A stretch of DNA of 64,000 bases from Sphingobium lignivorans (GCF_014203955.1 NZ_JACHKA010000001.1:1922001-1986000), one strand, 5' to 3'. Counted from the stretch's first letter, positions 17,453 to 26,907 are shown. Program-made: numbers and translations. The notes: a model not told the origin generated them from the letters alone.

Positions 17453-19231
17453 GTGACGGAATTGCTGCTGAGCGAAGGTGTCATCCTGCTCAGCGTCGCT
17501 TTGGCCTTCGTGATCCTGTTCCGTCGTTTCGGGCTCGGCGCCACGCTCGGCTATCTGGTGGCCGGCGCGCTGGTGGGACCCTATGGTCTCGGCCTGGTGG
17601 GCGGGGGCGAAAGCAAGCTCGCCATTGCCGAGATCGGCATCGTGCTGCTGCTGTTCCTGGTCGGCCTGGAGCTCAATCCCGCGCGTCTCTGGCGGCTGAG
17701 ACGGGATATCTTCGGGCTGGGCGTGCTGCAGGTGGTGACGTGCGGCATCGTGCTCGTCGCGCTGATCTTCCTGACGACCGGCTTCACGCTCGGCGCCGCG
17801 ATTGCCCTCGGGCTCCCTCTCGCCCTGTCCTCCACCGCGCAGGTGCTGCCCAGCCTGAAGGAGAGCGGGCGGATCAACTCCCCGTTCGGCGAGAAGGCCT
17901 TCTCCATCCTGCTGCTGCAGGACCTGGCGATCGTGCCGATGATCACCATCATCGCCTCGCTTTCCCGGGCGCCGGCCGATCCCGCCGCGCCGCCCAACTG
18001 GATGCTGGCGCTCTATACGCTGGGCGCGATCGTCGGCCTCGTCCTGGCCGGGCGCTTCCTGCTCCAGCCTCTGCTGCGTCTCGTCGGCCGTTTCGGGGAG
18101 CGGGAGCTGTTCGTGGCGGTCGGGCTGTTCGCGGTGCTGGCGTCCGCCTCGCTGATGCACGCCCTGCACCTCTCGCCGGCGCTCGGCGCCTTCATTGCGG
18201 GTGTGATGCTGGCGGACTCGCCCTATCGGCACGAGATCGAGTCCGATGTCGAGCCGTTCCGCATGATCCTGCTTGGCCTGTTCTTCGTCGCGGTCGGCAT
18301 GGTGCTCGATGTCGGAGTCATCATCCGGGAACCGCTGTTCATCCTGGGCATGGCGCTGGCGCTGGTGGCCGTGAAAATCGGGCTCATCGCCGGACTGGGC
18401 CGGCTGTTCGGCATGCCAAGCGGGCAGGCGCTGGCGCTCGGCCTGCTGTTGAGCCAAGGTGGCGAGTTCGGCTTCGTGCTGTTCGCCCATGCGCAGAACG
18501 CGCTGCTGATCGCGCCGGAAGCCGCGAGCATGTTCAGCGCGATCGTCACCGTCTCGATGATGACGACGCCGCTGCTGCTCATGCTCGCGCGCCGGCTCGA
18601 ATTCTCGGCGAAGGACGACGAGACGGCGGCGCTCGACGGGCCGGACGGGCAGGCGCGCGGCGGCGCGATCATCGTGGGCTATGGCCGTTTCGGTCAGACC
18701 GTGGCCCAGATGCTGATGGGCCAGGGTTGCAAGGTCACGCTCATCGACCGGAAGCCAGCCCAGATCGAGCAATCCCGCCAGTTCGACATCAAGGTCTATT
18801 ATGGCGACGGCACCAGCATCGATCTTCTGCGGCGGGCTGGCGCGGAGGAGGCCAGCCTGCTGATCTTCGCGCTCGATGATCGCCGGCTGACGCCTGCCAT
18901 GGTCCACGAAGCGATGGAGGCCTTTCCGCAGGCTGCCGTGCTGGTGCGTGCGCATGATCGCCAGCAGCTTCTCGACTTCGCCAGCCTCTCGCCTGCTGCC
19001 GTGGTCCGGGAAGTGTTCGAATCCGCCGTGACCATGGGCAGGTTCGCCCTCAAGGAGCTGGGTGTTTCACCCGAGCAGATCGACGAGATCGAGCGGCAGT
19101 ATCGCGACAATGATCGCAAGCGACTGGACGTGCAGCTCGCTTCGGGATTGCTGGCGACCAAGGATCTGCTTTACCGCCCCGGGCGGACCATGGTCCTGCC
19201 TCACAAGGCGACAGTGGGAGACGAGGCATGA
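17453..19231 (+). CDS. CPA2-type monovalent cation:proton antiporter with TrkA-N domain
   Basis: A 592-aa membrane protein of the KefB/KefC/YbaL type. About twelve membrane helices span residues 1 to 385 (VTELLLSEGVILLSVALAFV at the start). A cytosolic RCK/TrkA-N NAD-binding domain follows (AIIVGYGRFGQTVAQML near residue 405). It probably exchanges K+ or Na+ for protons. The GTG at 17453 begins the first hydrophobic stretch. A GTG at 17426 overlapping the scaffold gene stop is an alternative. Its own stop overlaps the next ATG (ATGA). Confidence 0.92.
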   Translation: MTELLLSEGVILLSVALAFVILFRRFGLGATLGYLVAGALVGPYGLGLVGGGESKLAIAEIGIVLLLFLVGLELNPARLWRLRRDIFGLGVLQVVTCGIVLVALIFLTTGFTLGAAIALGLPLALSSTAQVLPSLKESGRINSPFGEKAFSILLLQDLAIVPMITIIASLSRAPADPAAPPNWMLALYTLGAIVGLVLAGRFLLQPLLRLVGRFGERELFVAVGLFAVLASASLMHALHLSPALGAFIAGVMLADSPYRHEIESDVEPFRMILLGLFFVAVGMVLDVGVIIREPLFILGMALALVAVKIGLIAGLGRLFGMPSGQALALGLLLSQGGEFGFVLFAHAQNALLIAPEAASMFSAIVTVSMMTTPLLLMLARRLEFSAKDDETAALDGPDGQARGGAIIVGYGRFGQTVAQMLMGQGCKVTLIDRKPAQIEQSRQFDIKVYYGDGTSIDLLRRAGAEEASLLIFALDDRRLTPAMVHEAMEAFPQAAVLVRAHDRQQLLDFASLSPAAVVREVFESAVTMGRFALKELGVSPEQIDEIERQYRDNDRKRLDVQLASGLLATKDLLYRPGRTMVLPHKATVGDEA

Positions 19232-19566
19232 TTGCGATTCTTGCAGCGCTCAGCGCGGCCATTGCCATCGCGGCAGCAGCCTTTGGCGCGCACGCCGCCG
19301 GCAGTGAGCAGGCGGCGGAATGGCTGCGCACGGGCGGCCTGTATCAGCTCGTCCATGCCGTGGCCGTTGTTGCGCTGGGGAACCGGGCGGGCCTACGCGC
19401 GCCTGCCGCGTTGCTGCTGGGCGGCAGCGTGCTTTTCGCTGCCACGCTGTATGCCATGGCGCTTGGCGCGCCGCGCTGGTTCGGCGCGATCACGCCCATC
19501 GGGGGCGTCATGATGATCCTGGGGTGGCTGTGGGCCGGCTGGCTCTTCGCGCGGCCGCCCCGCTGA
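19228..19566 (+). CDS. DUF423 family membrane protein
   Basis: A 112-aa protein with four membrane helices and the DUF423 landmarks: an N-terminal AAAFGAHA, then WLRTGGLYQLVHAVAVVAL, then ITPIGGVMMILGWLWAGW. The function of the family is unknown. Its ATG overlaps the antiporter stop by four bases, so the two are translationally coupled. It is convergent with aroB, with only one base between them. Confidence 0.9.
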   Translation: MIAILAALSAAIAIAAAAFGAHAAGSEQAAEWLRTGGLYQLVHAVAVVALGNRAGLRAPAALLLGGSVLFAATLYAMALGAPRWFGAITPIGGVMMILGWLWAGWLFARPPR

Positions 19567-19567
19567 G

Positions 19568-20668
19568 TCAGCGGCTCTCGTCGAGAAAGGCGGAGACGTC
19601 CGCGAGATCGACATCCTTCGCCAGCCAGGTCTGTCCGATACCGCGTGCGAGCAGGAAGGGCAAGGTGCCTGCGCTCATCTTCTTGTCGTGAAGCATATGC
19701 GCGACGAGCGTGGCGCCGGATGCATCGATGCCCGCATCGGCAAGCGAAGCCGGCAGGGCCATGGCGCGCAGATGATCCCTGACGCGCGCCGCATCCTCGG
19801 GCGGGCATTCGCCGCGCCGGGCCGAATAGGCAAAGGCAAGCGCCATGCCGGCGGCCACGCCTTCCCCATGGAGCAGCCTGTCGGAAAAGCCGGTCTCGGC
19901 TTCCAGCGCATGGCCGAAGGTATGCCCGAGATTGAGCAGCGCGCGCCGCCCGGTAATCTCGCGCTCGTCCTCCGCGACGATGGCGGCCTTGGCGGCGACG
20001 CTCTTCGCGATGGCATGGCTGCGCGCTTCCGGATCGCCTGCCAACAGGGCAGCGCCATTGGCCTCGCACCAGGCGAAGAAGTCGGCGTCGTCGATCAGAC
20101 CGTATTTCACCACTTCGGCATAGCCCGCCGCGACATCACGCCGCCCGAGCGTATCCAATGTGGCCGGATCGATCAGCACCAGCGAGGGCTGATGGAATGC
20201 GCCGATCAGGTTCTTGCCCGCGCGGCTGTTGATCGCGGTCTTGCCGCCCACGGAACTGTCGACCTGGGCGAGCAGCGTCGTCGGGATCTGGATGAAGCGG
20301 CAGCCGCGCTTCAAGATCGCCGCCGCGAAGCCGACGAGATCGCCGATCACACCGCCCCCAAAGGCCACGACATGGTCCGCGCGCTCGATCCCGTGCGCGA
20401 TCATCCGGTCCGTCAGGCTTTCCAGATGCTTCCAGTCCTTGGTGGCTTCGCCGGCCGGCAGCGTCACCAGTTCGGCACGCAGCCCGGCGCCTTCCAGCGC
20501 GGCGGCAAGGCGGGGCCATTGCGCGGCAGCGACATTCGTGTCGGTGACGACGAGGAACGGCCGGCCACTGGCATAAGGCGCCAGTGCTTCACCGGCGCGA
20601 TCCAGCAGGCCGGTCTCTATGCGCACATCATAGCTGCGCGCGCCGAGGGAAACGGGAACGATGCTCAT
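19568..20668 (-). CDS. aroB: 3-dehydroquinate synthase
   Basis: A 366-aa enzyme of the shikimate pathway, converting DAHP to 3-dehydroquinate with NAD and a divalent metal. The family blocks FGGGVIGDLVGFAAAILKRG, QIPTTLLAQVDSSVGGKTAIN and LNLGHTFGHALE, including metal-binding His residues, are all present. Its ATG overlaps the aroK stop (ATGA), which gives the usual aroK-aroB operon. Confidence 0.97.
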   Translation of the reverse strand: MSIVPVSLGARSYDVRIETGLLDRAGEALAPYASGRPFLVVTDTNVAAAQWPRLAAALEGAGLRAELVTLPAGEATKDWKHLESLTDRMIAHGIERADHVVAFGGGVIGDLVGFAAAILKRGCRFIQIPTTLLAQVDSSVGGKTAINSRAGKNLIGAFHQPSLVLIDPATLDTLGRRDVAAGYAEVVKYGLIDDADFFAWCEANGAALLAGDPEARSHAIAKSVAAKAAIVAEDEREITGRRALLNLGHTFGHALEAETGFSDRLLHGEGVAAGMALAFAYSARRGECPPEDAARVRDHLRAMALPASLADAGIDASGATLVAHMLHDKKMSAGTLPFLLARGIGQTWLAKDVDLADVSAFLDESR

Positions 20669-21204
20669 TGGCCGATCGCCTTCATGATCTTGTCTATGGT
20701 CGCGTCATGCGGCGAATCCGAGCTCATCACGCGGATCGGCGCCTGGGAATAGAAGGGGCGCCGCTCGTCCGCCAGCTGGGTGAGCACCTCGCGGGCGTTG
20801 CGGTTCCGGAGCAGCGGCCGGCCATCGCGGCGAGAGACGCGTTCGACCAGAATGTCGATATTGGCATCGAGCCAGATCGCGACAGCCTTGTCCAGGATGA
20901 GCCTGCGCGTGTCCTCGTTGACGAACGCACCGCCCCCGGTCGCGATCACCTTGGGCGTGCCATCGATCAGCCGCGCGATCACGCGCCGCTCGCCGTCGCG
21001 GAACTGCGCTTCGCCGAAGGTGTCGAAGATTTCCTGGATGCTCATTCCGGCGGCGCGCTCGATCTCGTCGTCCGCGTCGACGAAGGGCAGTCCGAGGCGC
21101 GCGGCCAGCCGGCGGCCGATGGTCGACTTGCCCACGCCCATCAGTCCCACGAGGACCAGAGAGGTCTGCGGCCGCCGATCCTCATATTTATCGTTTCGCA
21201 CCAT
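20665..21204 (-). CDS. aroK: Shikimate kinase
   Basis: A 179-aa kinase phosphorylating shikimate at the 3-OH. Walker A GLMGVGKST is at residues 20 to 28, followed by the shikimate-binding DADDEIE and the VIATGGGAFV and RPLL blocks. The ATG at 21204 is chosen because family members begin shortly before the P-loop and the upstream frame is not homologous. It is the first gene of the aroKB operon and divergent from a small membrane protein gene. Confidence 0.95.
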   Translation of the reverse strand: MVRNDKYEDRRPQTSLVLVGLMGVGKSTIGRRLAARLGLPFVDADDEIERAAGMSIQEIFDTFGEAQFRDGERRVIARLIDGTPKVIATGGGAFVNEDTRRLILDKAVAIWLDANIDILVERVSRRDGRPLLRNRNAREVLTQLADERRPFYSQAPIRVMSSDSPHDATIDKIMKAIGQ

Positions 21205-21300
21205 GATTTGCGCGGCTATACAGCGGCACACGCCTGAGGCAACGGCGATCATCTGCCGTCTCGAGAACCTGAAATTTCGGCAAGGCCACGCAATTCCATC

Positions 21301-21474
21301 ATGAAACTCAGCCGCCGCGACCCCTACCGCCCTCGCAGACATCCTCTGTCCCTTCTCGTCTGGATTCCGCCCATCCTGCTGGTCCTCCTCCTCGCCCTGT
21401 CCTGGTGGAAAGGCGGGGAGCAGCCGGTCAGCGAGATCGAGATCCCCGTTTCCGCCGAAAATCTGGCAGGATAG
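21301..21474 (+). CDS. 57-aa single-pass membrane protein
   Basis: A short frame encodes MKLSRRDPYRPRRHPLSLL, then a strongly hydrophobic helix (VWIPPILLVLLLALSWW) and an acidic tail. The Arg-rich N-terminus followed by one helix predicts an N-in, single-pass inner-membrane protein. It ends eight bases before the next start codon, so the two are probably co-transcribed. I do not recognise a family. Its 58 codons follow the G/C-rich third-position usage of its neighbours, which supports real coding. Confidence 0.6.
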   Translation: MKLSRRDPYRPRRHPLSLLVWIPPILLVLLLALSWWKGGEQPVSEIEIPVSAENLAG

Positions 21475-21482
21475 GCCGCCGG

Positions 21483-23318
21483 ATGCGGTTCAACCGGCCC
21501 CTGCTCCTTGCTGGCCTGAGCGCGCTTGCGCTCGCTCTTCCCGTGCTGGCGCAGAGCGGGCCGGAATCGCTACTGCCGGAGGGATTCGGAGAACCTGCGC
21601 CGACGCCCTCGGCGCCCCCCGCTCGCAACCAGCCTGCACCGCCACCGTCGACTCCCTCGACGAGCACGCCGACTCCCTTGCTGCCCGCCACGAGTGCGAT
21701 CGATCAGGCCGCGAACGCGATGCAAGCCTCGGACAATGCGGCCCAGAATGCCGCGCAGGCCGATGAGATCGCGGAGAAATATGATCTACCGCCGACGGCC
21801 CGGCGTTCGCTCGATGTCATCGGGCCGCTTACACCCGAGCTTGGCGGACTGGACCGCGCGGCATTCGGCCAGACGCATGGGCAGGCTCTCGCAAGCATCA
21901 TGCGCGCCACCCGCGCGCCGTTCATGTCGCGATGGGCCAGCATCCTGCTGCGCCGCGCCCTGATCTCCCAGATCGACACGCCGGGCGACATCAACGGGGC
22001 AGACTGGGTAGCCGAGCGCGCCTGGTTACTGTTGCGCATGGGCGAGGCGGACAATGCCCGCCTGCTCGTCCAGGGCGTCGATTCGGACCAGTATACGCGG
22101 CGCCTCTATTCCGTGGCGATGCAGACGCAGCTGGCCACGGCCGATCCCGCCGGTTTCTGCCCGCTGCTGCCCCGCGCCCGCAATTTCAGCGACGAGCCGG
22201 GCTGGTTCATGGCGCAGGCGATCTGCGCATCCTTTTCGGCCGACCAGGGCTCGGCAAGCGCGCTGCTCAACCAGGCATCCCGTCGTGGCATCGCGCGCGG
22301 CATCGATTACCGGCTCGCCGAAAAGGTGGTCGGCGCCGGCCCCAACAGCCGACGCTCGGTGCGAATCGAGTGGGATGGTGTGGATCGCCTCACCGCCTGG
22401 CGCTTCGGGCTCGCGACGGCGACGAATGTCGAGATTCCCACCGCGCTCTATGGCACCGTCGGGCCGCAGGTCCGCGCGTGGGAAGCCCGCGCGCCCGGAC
22501 TTACGCCCGCGCAGCGCCTGCCGGGCACGGCCGTGGCGACACGGCTGGGCGTGTTCTCAGGCAGGACCGCGCTCGGATTTCATGCGGCGCTTGCCGAGGA
22601 CGACGATAGCAGTGAGAGCGCCGAGCTTCTGCGCAATGCCTATGGCGCGAATTCCATAGGCGGACGGATCGAGGCGATGCGGGAGTTCTGGCGCTTGCAG
22701 CCGGCCGACCGCTGGCCGGCGGGCCCCGGCGAGGTTCATTTCGGCGCGCTTCCCGTGATCGCGCGCGCTGCCGCGGCGCTGCCGCCGACGGCCGGCGCGG
22801 GCGAGGATACGCCCTGGCTTGTCGCCGCGATGCTCTCCGGCGGCTATGACCGGAACGCCGCGCGCTGGGCCGCCGCGCTCGGCCGACTGGAAGGCCATGC
22901 GCGCGAGCGGACCTGGGCGCTTCTCGCTACCGGCCTGCCGGCACCGGCCTTCGACATGTCCGCGGGCCGCATCGAGTCCTTCGTCTCGGCCACGAGCGGC
23001 GAGGGAGAATTGCTGGGTGGCAGCCTCGTTGCCGCGCTCGCCGGGCTGGACCGGCTGCCGGCCGATGCCCGCGACCGCCTGTTGCAGGGCGCCGGCATCG
23101 ATCCCGTTCCCCGGCGGCGCTGGAGTCGTTCGATCATGGCATCGGCGCAGCGCGGGGAACGCGGAACCGTGGCGCTTCTGGCCGCTGTCGGCATGCAGGG
23201 GCAGAACTGGCAGGCCATGACGCCCCAGCAGCTCTATTTCATCGTGGCGGCACTCCGTCAGGTGGGACTGGATCCCTATGCCCGCATGATTGCCGCCGAG
23301 GCGATGGCGCGGCTCTGA
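21483..23318 (+). CDS. Large exported protein of unknown function
   Basis: A 611-aa protein with a Sec signal peptide (MRFNRPLLLAGLSALALALPVLAQ) and then a Pro/Ser/Thr-rich linker of about residues 20 to 70. The rest is a long Ala-rich, mostly helical region that may contain TPR-like helical pairs. I do not recognise a domain. It sits directly between a small membrane protein and xerD, and its TGA overlaps the xerD ATG by one base. In sphingomonads such a gene is often seen ahead of xerD, so it may act at the envelope and not in recombination. Confidence 0.75.
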   Translation: MRFNRPLLLAGLSALALALPVLAQSGPESLLPEGFGEPAPTPSAPPARNQPAPPPSTPSTSTPTPLLPATSAIDQAANAMQASDNAAQNAAQADEIAEKYDLPPTARRSLDVIGPLTPELGGLDRAAFGQTHGQALASIMRATRAPFMSRWASILLRRALISQIDTPGDINGADWVAERAWLLLRMGEADNARLLVQGVDSDQYTRRLYSVAMQTQLATADPAGFCPLLPRARNFSDEPGWFMAQAICASFSADQGSASALLNQASRRGIARGIDYRLAEKVVGAGPNSRRSVRIEWDGVDRLTAWRFGLATATNVEIPTALYGTVGPQVRAWEARAPGLTPAQRLPGTAVATRLGVFSGRTALGFHAALAEDDDSSESAELLRNAYGANSIGGRIEAMREFWRLQPADRWPAGPGEVHFGALPVIARAAAALPPTAGAGEDTPWLVAAMLSGGYDRNAARWAAALGRLEGHARERTWALLATGLPAPAFDMSAGRIESFVSATSGEGELLGGSLVAALAGLDRLPADARDRLLQGAGIDPVPRRRWSRSIMASAQRGERGTVALLAAVGMQGQNWQAMTPQQLYFIVAALRQVGLDPYARMIAAEAMARL

Positions 23319-24247
23319 TGGCTGAGGGTGAGGACGCGGATCGTCCCATTGCTCCCCGCGACAGGACGATGATCGACCGCTACCTCGCCATGCTGGCGGC
23401 GGAACGCGGCGCAGCGCGCAATACGCTGCTCGCCTATCGCAACGATCTGGAGGATGCCGCAGCGCGCCTCGGCCATCTGGCGCCCGCAGACGACGCGGCA
23501 CTGGCGACGCTGGGGGAGGACTGGGCGGACCTCGCGCCCTCCAGCCTCGCGCGCAAATCCTCGGCGCTGCGCGGTTTCTTCGCTTTTCTCGAGACGGAAG
23601 GGGTGCGGACGGACAATCCATCGGGCGGGCTCCCGCGTCCGTCCGTCCGCCGCGCCTTGCCGCGCGTGCTGGGCCATGGCGATGTCGACGCGATCTTTGC
23701 CGCCATTGCCGAGCGCCTCGCGCGTACCCCGGTTAATCCGCTCGACCTGCGCCTCGCTGCCCTGATCGAGCTGCTGTACGGATCGGGCCTGCGCGCCACC
23801 GAACTGGTCTCGCTGCCCGCCCGGGCGCTTGCCGCCGACCGGCCGTTCCTGATTCTCCGCGGCAAGGGCGGGCGCGAGCGGCTCGTCCCGATCTCCGACC
23901 GCGCGCGCGCCGCCATCGCCGACTGGCGGCCGCACCTGCCGGAAAACAGCCCCTGGCTCTTCCCCTCCGGCAAAGGGCATCTCAGCCGCGTCCGGCTGTT
24001 CCAGATCGTCCGCGCGCTCGCGGCCGAAGCGGGCATCAATCCCGCCCGGGTCAGCCCGCACGTCCTGCGCCACGCCTTCGCGACGCACCTGCTCGAAGGC
24101 GGTGCGGACCTGCGCGCCCTGCAGGCGATGCTGGGCCATGCCGACATCGCAACCACGCAGATCTACACTCATGTCGATGCCGGCCGGCTCGTCGCTCTCG
24201 TCAACGCCCGTCATCCGCTCGTTGACCTCAGGCGGCCCGGAGTATAG
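23318..24247 (+). CDS. xerD: Tyrosine recombinase XerD
   Basis: A 309-aa recombinase that resolves chromosome dimers at dif with XerC. The catalytic set is complete: R159 (GLRATELV), K183 (RGKGGRERLVP), H248 and R251 (HVLRHAFATHLLEGG), H274 (LGHADIATT) and Y283 (QIYTHV). The N-terminal SAM-like core-binding domain covers about residues 15 to 105. It is not beside an att site or cargo genes, so this is the housekeeping enzyme. Confidence 0.95.
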   Translation: MAEGEDADRPIAPRDRTMIDRYLAMLAAERGAARNTLLAYRNDLEDAAARLGHLAPADDAALATLGEDWADLAPSSLARKSSALRGFFAFLETEGVRTDNPSGGLPRPSVRRALPRVLGHGDVDAIFAAIAERLARTPVNPLDLRLAALIELLYGSGLRATELVSLPARALAADRPFLILRGKGGRERLVPISDRARAAIADWRPHLPENSPWLFPSGKGHLSRVRLFQIVRALAAEAGINPARVSPHVLRHAFATHLLEGGADLRALQAMLGHADIATTQIYTHVDAGRLVALVNARHPLVDLRRPGV

Positions 24248-24257
24248 CGCGCTGCCG

Positions 24258-25202
24258 ATGATCAGTTATCTCGACTTTGAGAAGCCGGTCGCGGCCCTGC
24301 AGGCGCGCATCGATGAATTGCGCGAAACAGCCGACAGTGGCGCGATCGACATCGATGCGGAAATCGAAAAGCTCCAGCAGCGCTCGACCACGATGCTGGC
24401 GGATCTTTATGCCAAGCTCACGCCCTGGCAGAAGACGCAAGTCGCCCGCCACGCGGCGCGCCCGCATTTCCGCGATTTCACAGCCATGATGTGCAGCGAT
24501 TTCATGCCGCTCGCCGGAGACCGCGCCTTCGCGGACGACAAGGCGATCCAGGGCGGATTCGCGACCATCGCGGGCCGCAAGGTCATGCTCATTGGCCACG
24601 AGAAGGGCAATGACACGGCCTCGCGCGTGAAGCACAATTTCGGCATGGGCATGCCGGAAGGCTACCGCAAGGCGATCCGCCTCATGGAACTGGCCGATCG
24701 CTTCGGCCTGCCGGTGGTCACGCTTGTCGATACGTCCGGTGCCTTTCCCGGCGTCCAGGCCGAGGAGCGGGGTCAGGCCGAGGCCATCGCCCGCGCCACC
24801 GAAGCCTGTCTCGCGCTCGGCGTGCCGATGGTCGCCGCGATCGTGGGAGAAGGCGGATCGGGCGGCGCGGTCGCGCTGGCTTCCGCGAACCGGGTGCTGA
24901 TGTTCGAGCATGCCATCTACTCCGTGATCTCTCCGGAAGGATGCGCGTCGATTCTCTGGCGCACGGCCGACAAGGCCGCGGATGCGGCGCAGGCGATGCA
25001 AGTCACCGCGCAGCACCTCGCCACGCTCGGCGTGATCGACCGCATCGTGCCCGAGCCGGTCGGCGGCGCGCATCGTATGCCGGCTGCCGCCATCGAGACG
25101 CTGCAGAAGGCGATCGTCGAGGAATTGCGGACGCTCGATGGCCTTGGGGCCGATCAGCTTCGCCGCCAGCGGGCAGACAAGTTCCTCGCCATGGGCGGTT
25201 GA
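24258..25202 (+). CDS. accA: Acetyl-CoA carboxylase carboxyltransferase subunit alpha
   Basis: A 314-aa subunit of acetyl-CoA carboxylase, the first committed step of fatty-acid synthesis. It begins MISYLDFEKPVAALQARIDELR and contains the crotonase-fold blocks LVDTSGAFPGVQAEERGQAEAIARA and EGGSGGAVALA, and the SPEGCASILWR signature. The ATG at 24258 follows xerD by ten bases. The earlier in-frame start inside xerD gives an unrelated N-terminus. Confidence 0.97.
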   Translation: MISYLDFEKPVAALQARIDELRETADSGAIDIDAEIEKLQQRSTTMLADLYAKLTPWQKTQVARHAARPHFRDFTAMMCSDFMPLAGDRAFADDKAIQGGFATIAGRKVMLIGHEKGNDTASRVKHNFGMGMPEGYRKAIRLMELADRFGLPVVTLVDTSGAFPGVQAEERGQAEAIARATEACLALGVPMVAAIVGEGGSGGAVALASANRVLMFEHAIYSVISPEGCASILWRTADKAADAAQAMQVTAQHLATLGVIDRIVPEPVGGAHRMPAAAIETLQKAIVEELRTLDGLGADQLRRQRADKFLAMGG

Positions 25203-25233
25203 GCGACAGCGGAAACGGCCCGTCCGGGGCAAC

Positions 25234-25298
25234 CCGGCTTCCATCCGGAACAAGGCAGGCGGAACCGCGTGGACCGCTTTGCATTCCATGGAAGCCGG
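25234..25298. repeat. Nested inverted repeat between accA and the M48 gene
   Basis: A perfect 10-bp inverted repeat (CCGGCTTCCA at 25234 to 25243, TGGAAGCCGG at 25289 to 25298) encloses a smaller one (GCGG near 25259, CCGC near 25274). Folded, it would form an extended hairpin after accA and before the M48 gene start at 25352. No T-run follows, so it is not a classical terminator. It could be an mRNA-stabilising or attenuating structure. Confidence 0.45.
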
Positions 25299-25351
25299 AT
25301 TAATCCACGGAAGGCAGACTGATCTTGCAGAAACAGGACGAGGGGAGGCTC

Positions 25352-26830
25352 ATGGGTCGCAGGTTTCTCACGCTTTGGCTCGGCGGCGCGCTGGTGGCCG
25401 GCTGCGCTGCCACAGGGACCGGCACGGCCCAGCGCCAGATCCAGACCGCCACCTCGATGAGCCAGAACGAGAAGGCGCAGGGCGCCAAGGCGCATCCGGA
25501 GCTTCTGGCCGAGTTCGGCGGGCTCTACAGCGGACCGCAGGCCGCCTATGTGACCAGCGTCGGCAAGCGGATCGCCGTCCAGTCGAGCCTTTCCAGCCAG
25601 CAGAATGATTTCACGATCAGCCTGCTCAACTCGCGAGTGAACAACGCCTTCGCGATCCCCGGCGGCTATGTCTATGTGACGCGGCAGCTCATGGCGCTCA
25701 TGAATGACGAAGCGGAGCTGGCGGGCGTATTGGGGCATGAAGTCGGCCATGTGGCCGCGCAGCACAGCCAAAGGCGCCAGAGCGCCGCGACGCGCAACTC
25801 GATCCTGGGTATGCTCGGACAGGTCCTGGTGGGCGCTGTTGCCGGCGACTCCGGGCTCGGCCAGCTCCTGCAGCGGGGCATTGGCACCGGTGCGCAGCTG
25901 CTCACGCTCAAATTCTCCCGCTCGCAGGAATATGAAGCGGACGATCTGGGCATTCGCTATCTGGCAAGCGCGGGCTATGATCCCAAGGCGCTCTCCTCGA
26001 TGCTGGCCTCGCTCGCCGCGCAGAATACGCTCGACGGGCAGATCGGCGGGCAGGGCAGCACCGTGCCGGAATGGGCAAGCACGCACCCCGACCCTGCCTC
26101 GCGCGTCCGCCGGGCGCTCACCAATGCCCAGGCCACGCGATCCACGAGCAGCCTGCGCAATGCGAGCACGTTCCTCCAGAATCTCGACGGCATGCTCTAT
26201 GACGACGATCCGAAGGAAGGCATCGTCTCTGGGCGCGAGTTCATCCACCCCACGTTCAAGCTCAAGTTCACGGCACCGAGCGGCTTCACCATCCAGAACG
26301 GCACCAATGCCGTCTCCATCGTGGGACAGTCGGGGCAGGCGCAATTCACCGGCACATCGTTCAGCGGCGATCTCGACGCTTATGTCCAGAATGTGTTCGG
26401 GCAGTTGGCAGGGCAGGGTCAACGCCCTTCGATCGCGGTGAGACGCACGACCATCAACGGATTGCAGACCGCATCCGGCGCTGCGAGCATGACCAATTCG
26501 CAAGGAGCCCGGCTCGATGTGACAGTCGTCGCCTATCAGTTCGGGCCATCGACGGCCTATCATTTCGTGGTGGTGACGCCGGCCGGGCAGGGACTCGGCA
26601 ACCTGTCCCCACTGGTCAGTTCCGTGGCGCGCCTCAGCGACACGGAAGCAGGCTCAGTGAAGCCACGCCGGGTGCGCCTGGTGACCGTGCGGGCGGGCGA
26701 TACCGCGCAGAGCATCGCCAGCCGCCTGGCCTATAGCGATCATAAGCTGGAACGGTTTCTGGTGCTCAACGCACTGCAGGCGAATAGCCGGCTCGAGCCC
26801 GGGCGGCGCGTGAAGATCATCACCAATTAG
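25352..26830 (+). CDS. M48 family metalloprotease lipoprotein with LysM-like C-terminus
   Basis: A 492-aa periplasmic zinc protease of the BepA/YfgC/LoiP type. The signal peptide ends in the lipobox LVAGC (C18). Zinc ligands are H129 and H133 in LGHEVGHVAAQHS, and the downstream Glu lies in EYEADDLGIRY. The C-terminal segment VRLVTVRAGDTAQSIASRL through LEPGRRVKII resembles a LysM peptidoglycan-binding domain. It probably acts in outer-membrane protein quality control. The ATG at 25352 has a strong GGGGAGG site. Confidence 0.9.
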   Translation: MGRRFLTLWLGGALVAGCAATGTGTAQRQIQTATSMSQNEKAQGAKAHPELLAEFGGLYSGPQAAYVTSVGKRIAVQSSLSSQQNDFTISLLNSRVNNAFAIPGGYVYVTRQLMALMNDEAELAGVLGHEVGHVAAQHSQRRQSAATRNSILGMLGQVLVGAVAGDSGLGQLLQRGIGTGAQLLTLKFSRSQEYEADDLGIRYLASAGYDPKALSSMLASLAAQNTLDGQIGGQGSTVPEWASTHPDPASRVRRALTNAQATRSTSSLRNASTFLQNLDGMLYDDDPKEGIVSGREFIHPTFKLKFTAPSGFTIQNGTNAVSIVGQSGQAQFTGTSFSGDLDAYVQNVFGQLAGQGQRPSIAVRRTTINGLQTASGAASMTNSQGARLDVTVVAYQFGPSTAYHFVVVTPAGQGLGNLSPLVSSVARLSDTEAGSVKPRRVRLVTVRAGDTAQSIASRLAYSDHKLERFLVLNALQANSRLEPGRRVKIITN

Positions 26831-26877
26831 GAGACTGGACGCGCGGCGACGGCGCCTCGCGATCCCAGACGCAAAGA

Positions 26878-26907
26878 AGGCGGCGGCACATGGCGCCGCC
26901 GCCTCTT
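26878..26907. terminator. Bidirectional terminator-like hairpin
   Basis: A 10-bp perfect stem (AGGCGGCGGC at 26878 to 26887, GCCGCCGCCT at 26895 to 26904) with a 7-base loop is followed by CTT. It lies in the 118-bp gap between the convergent M48 and Flp pilin genes. It is the only strong stem there, so it probably ends both transcripts. The T-tract is weak. Confidence 0.5.

Noticed and set aside
23318..24247. xerD considered as a sign of an integrated element
   Set aside because: The protein is a housekeeping XerD with conserved neighbours (accA), and there are no direct repeats or cargo genes.
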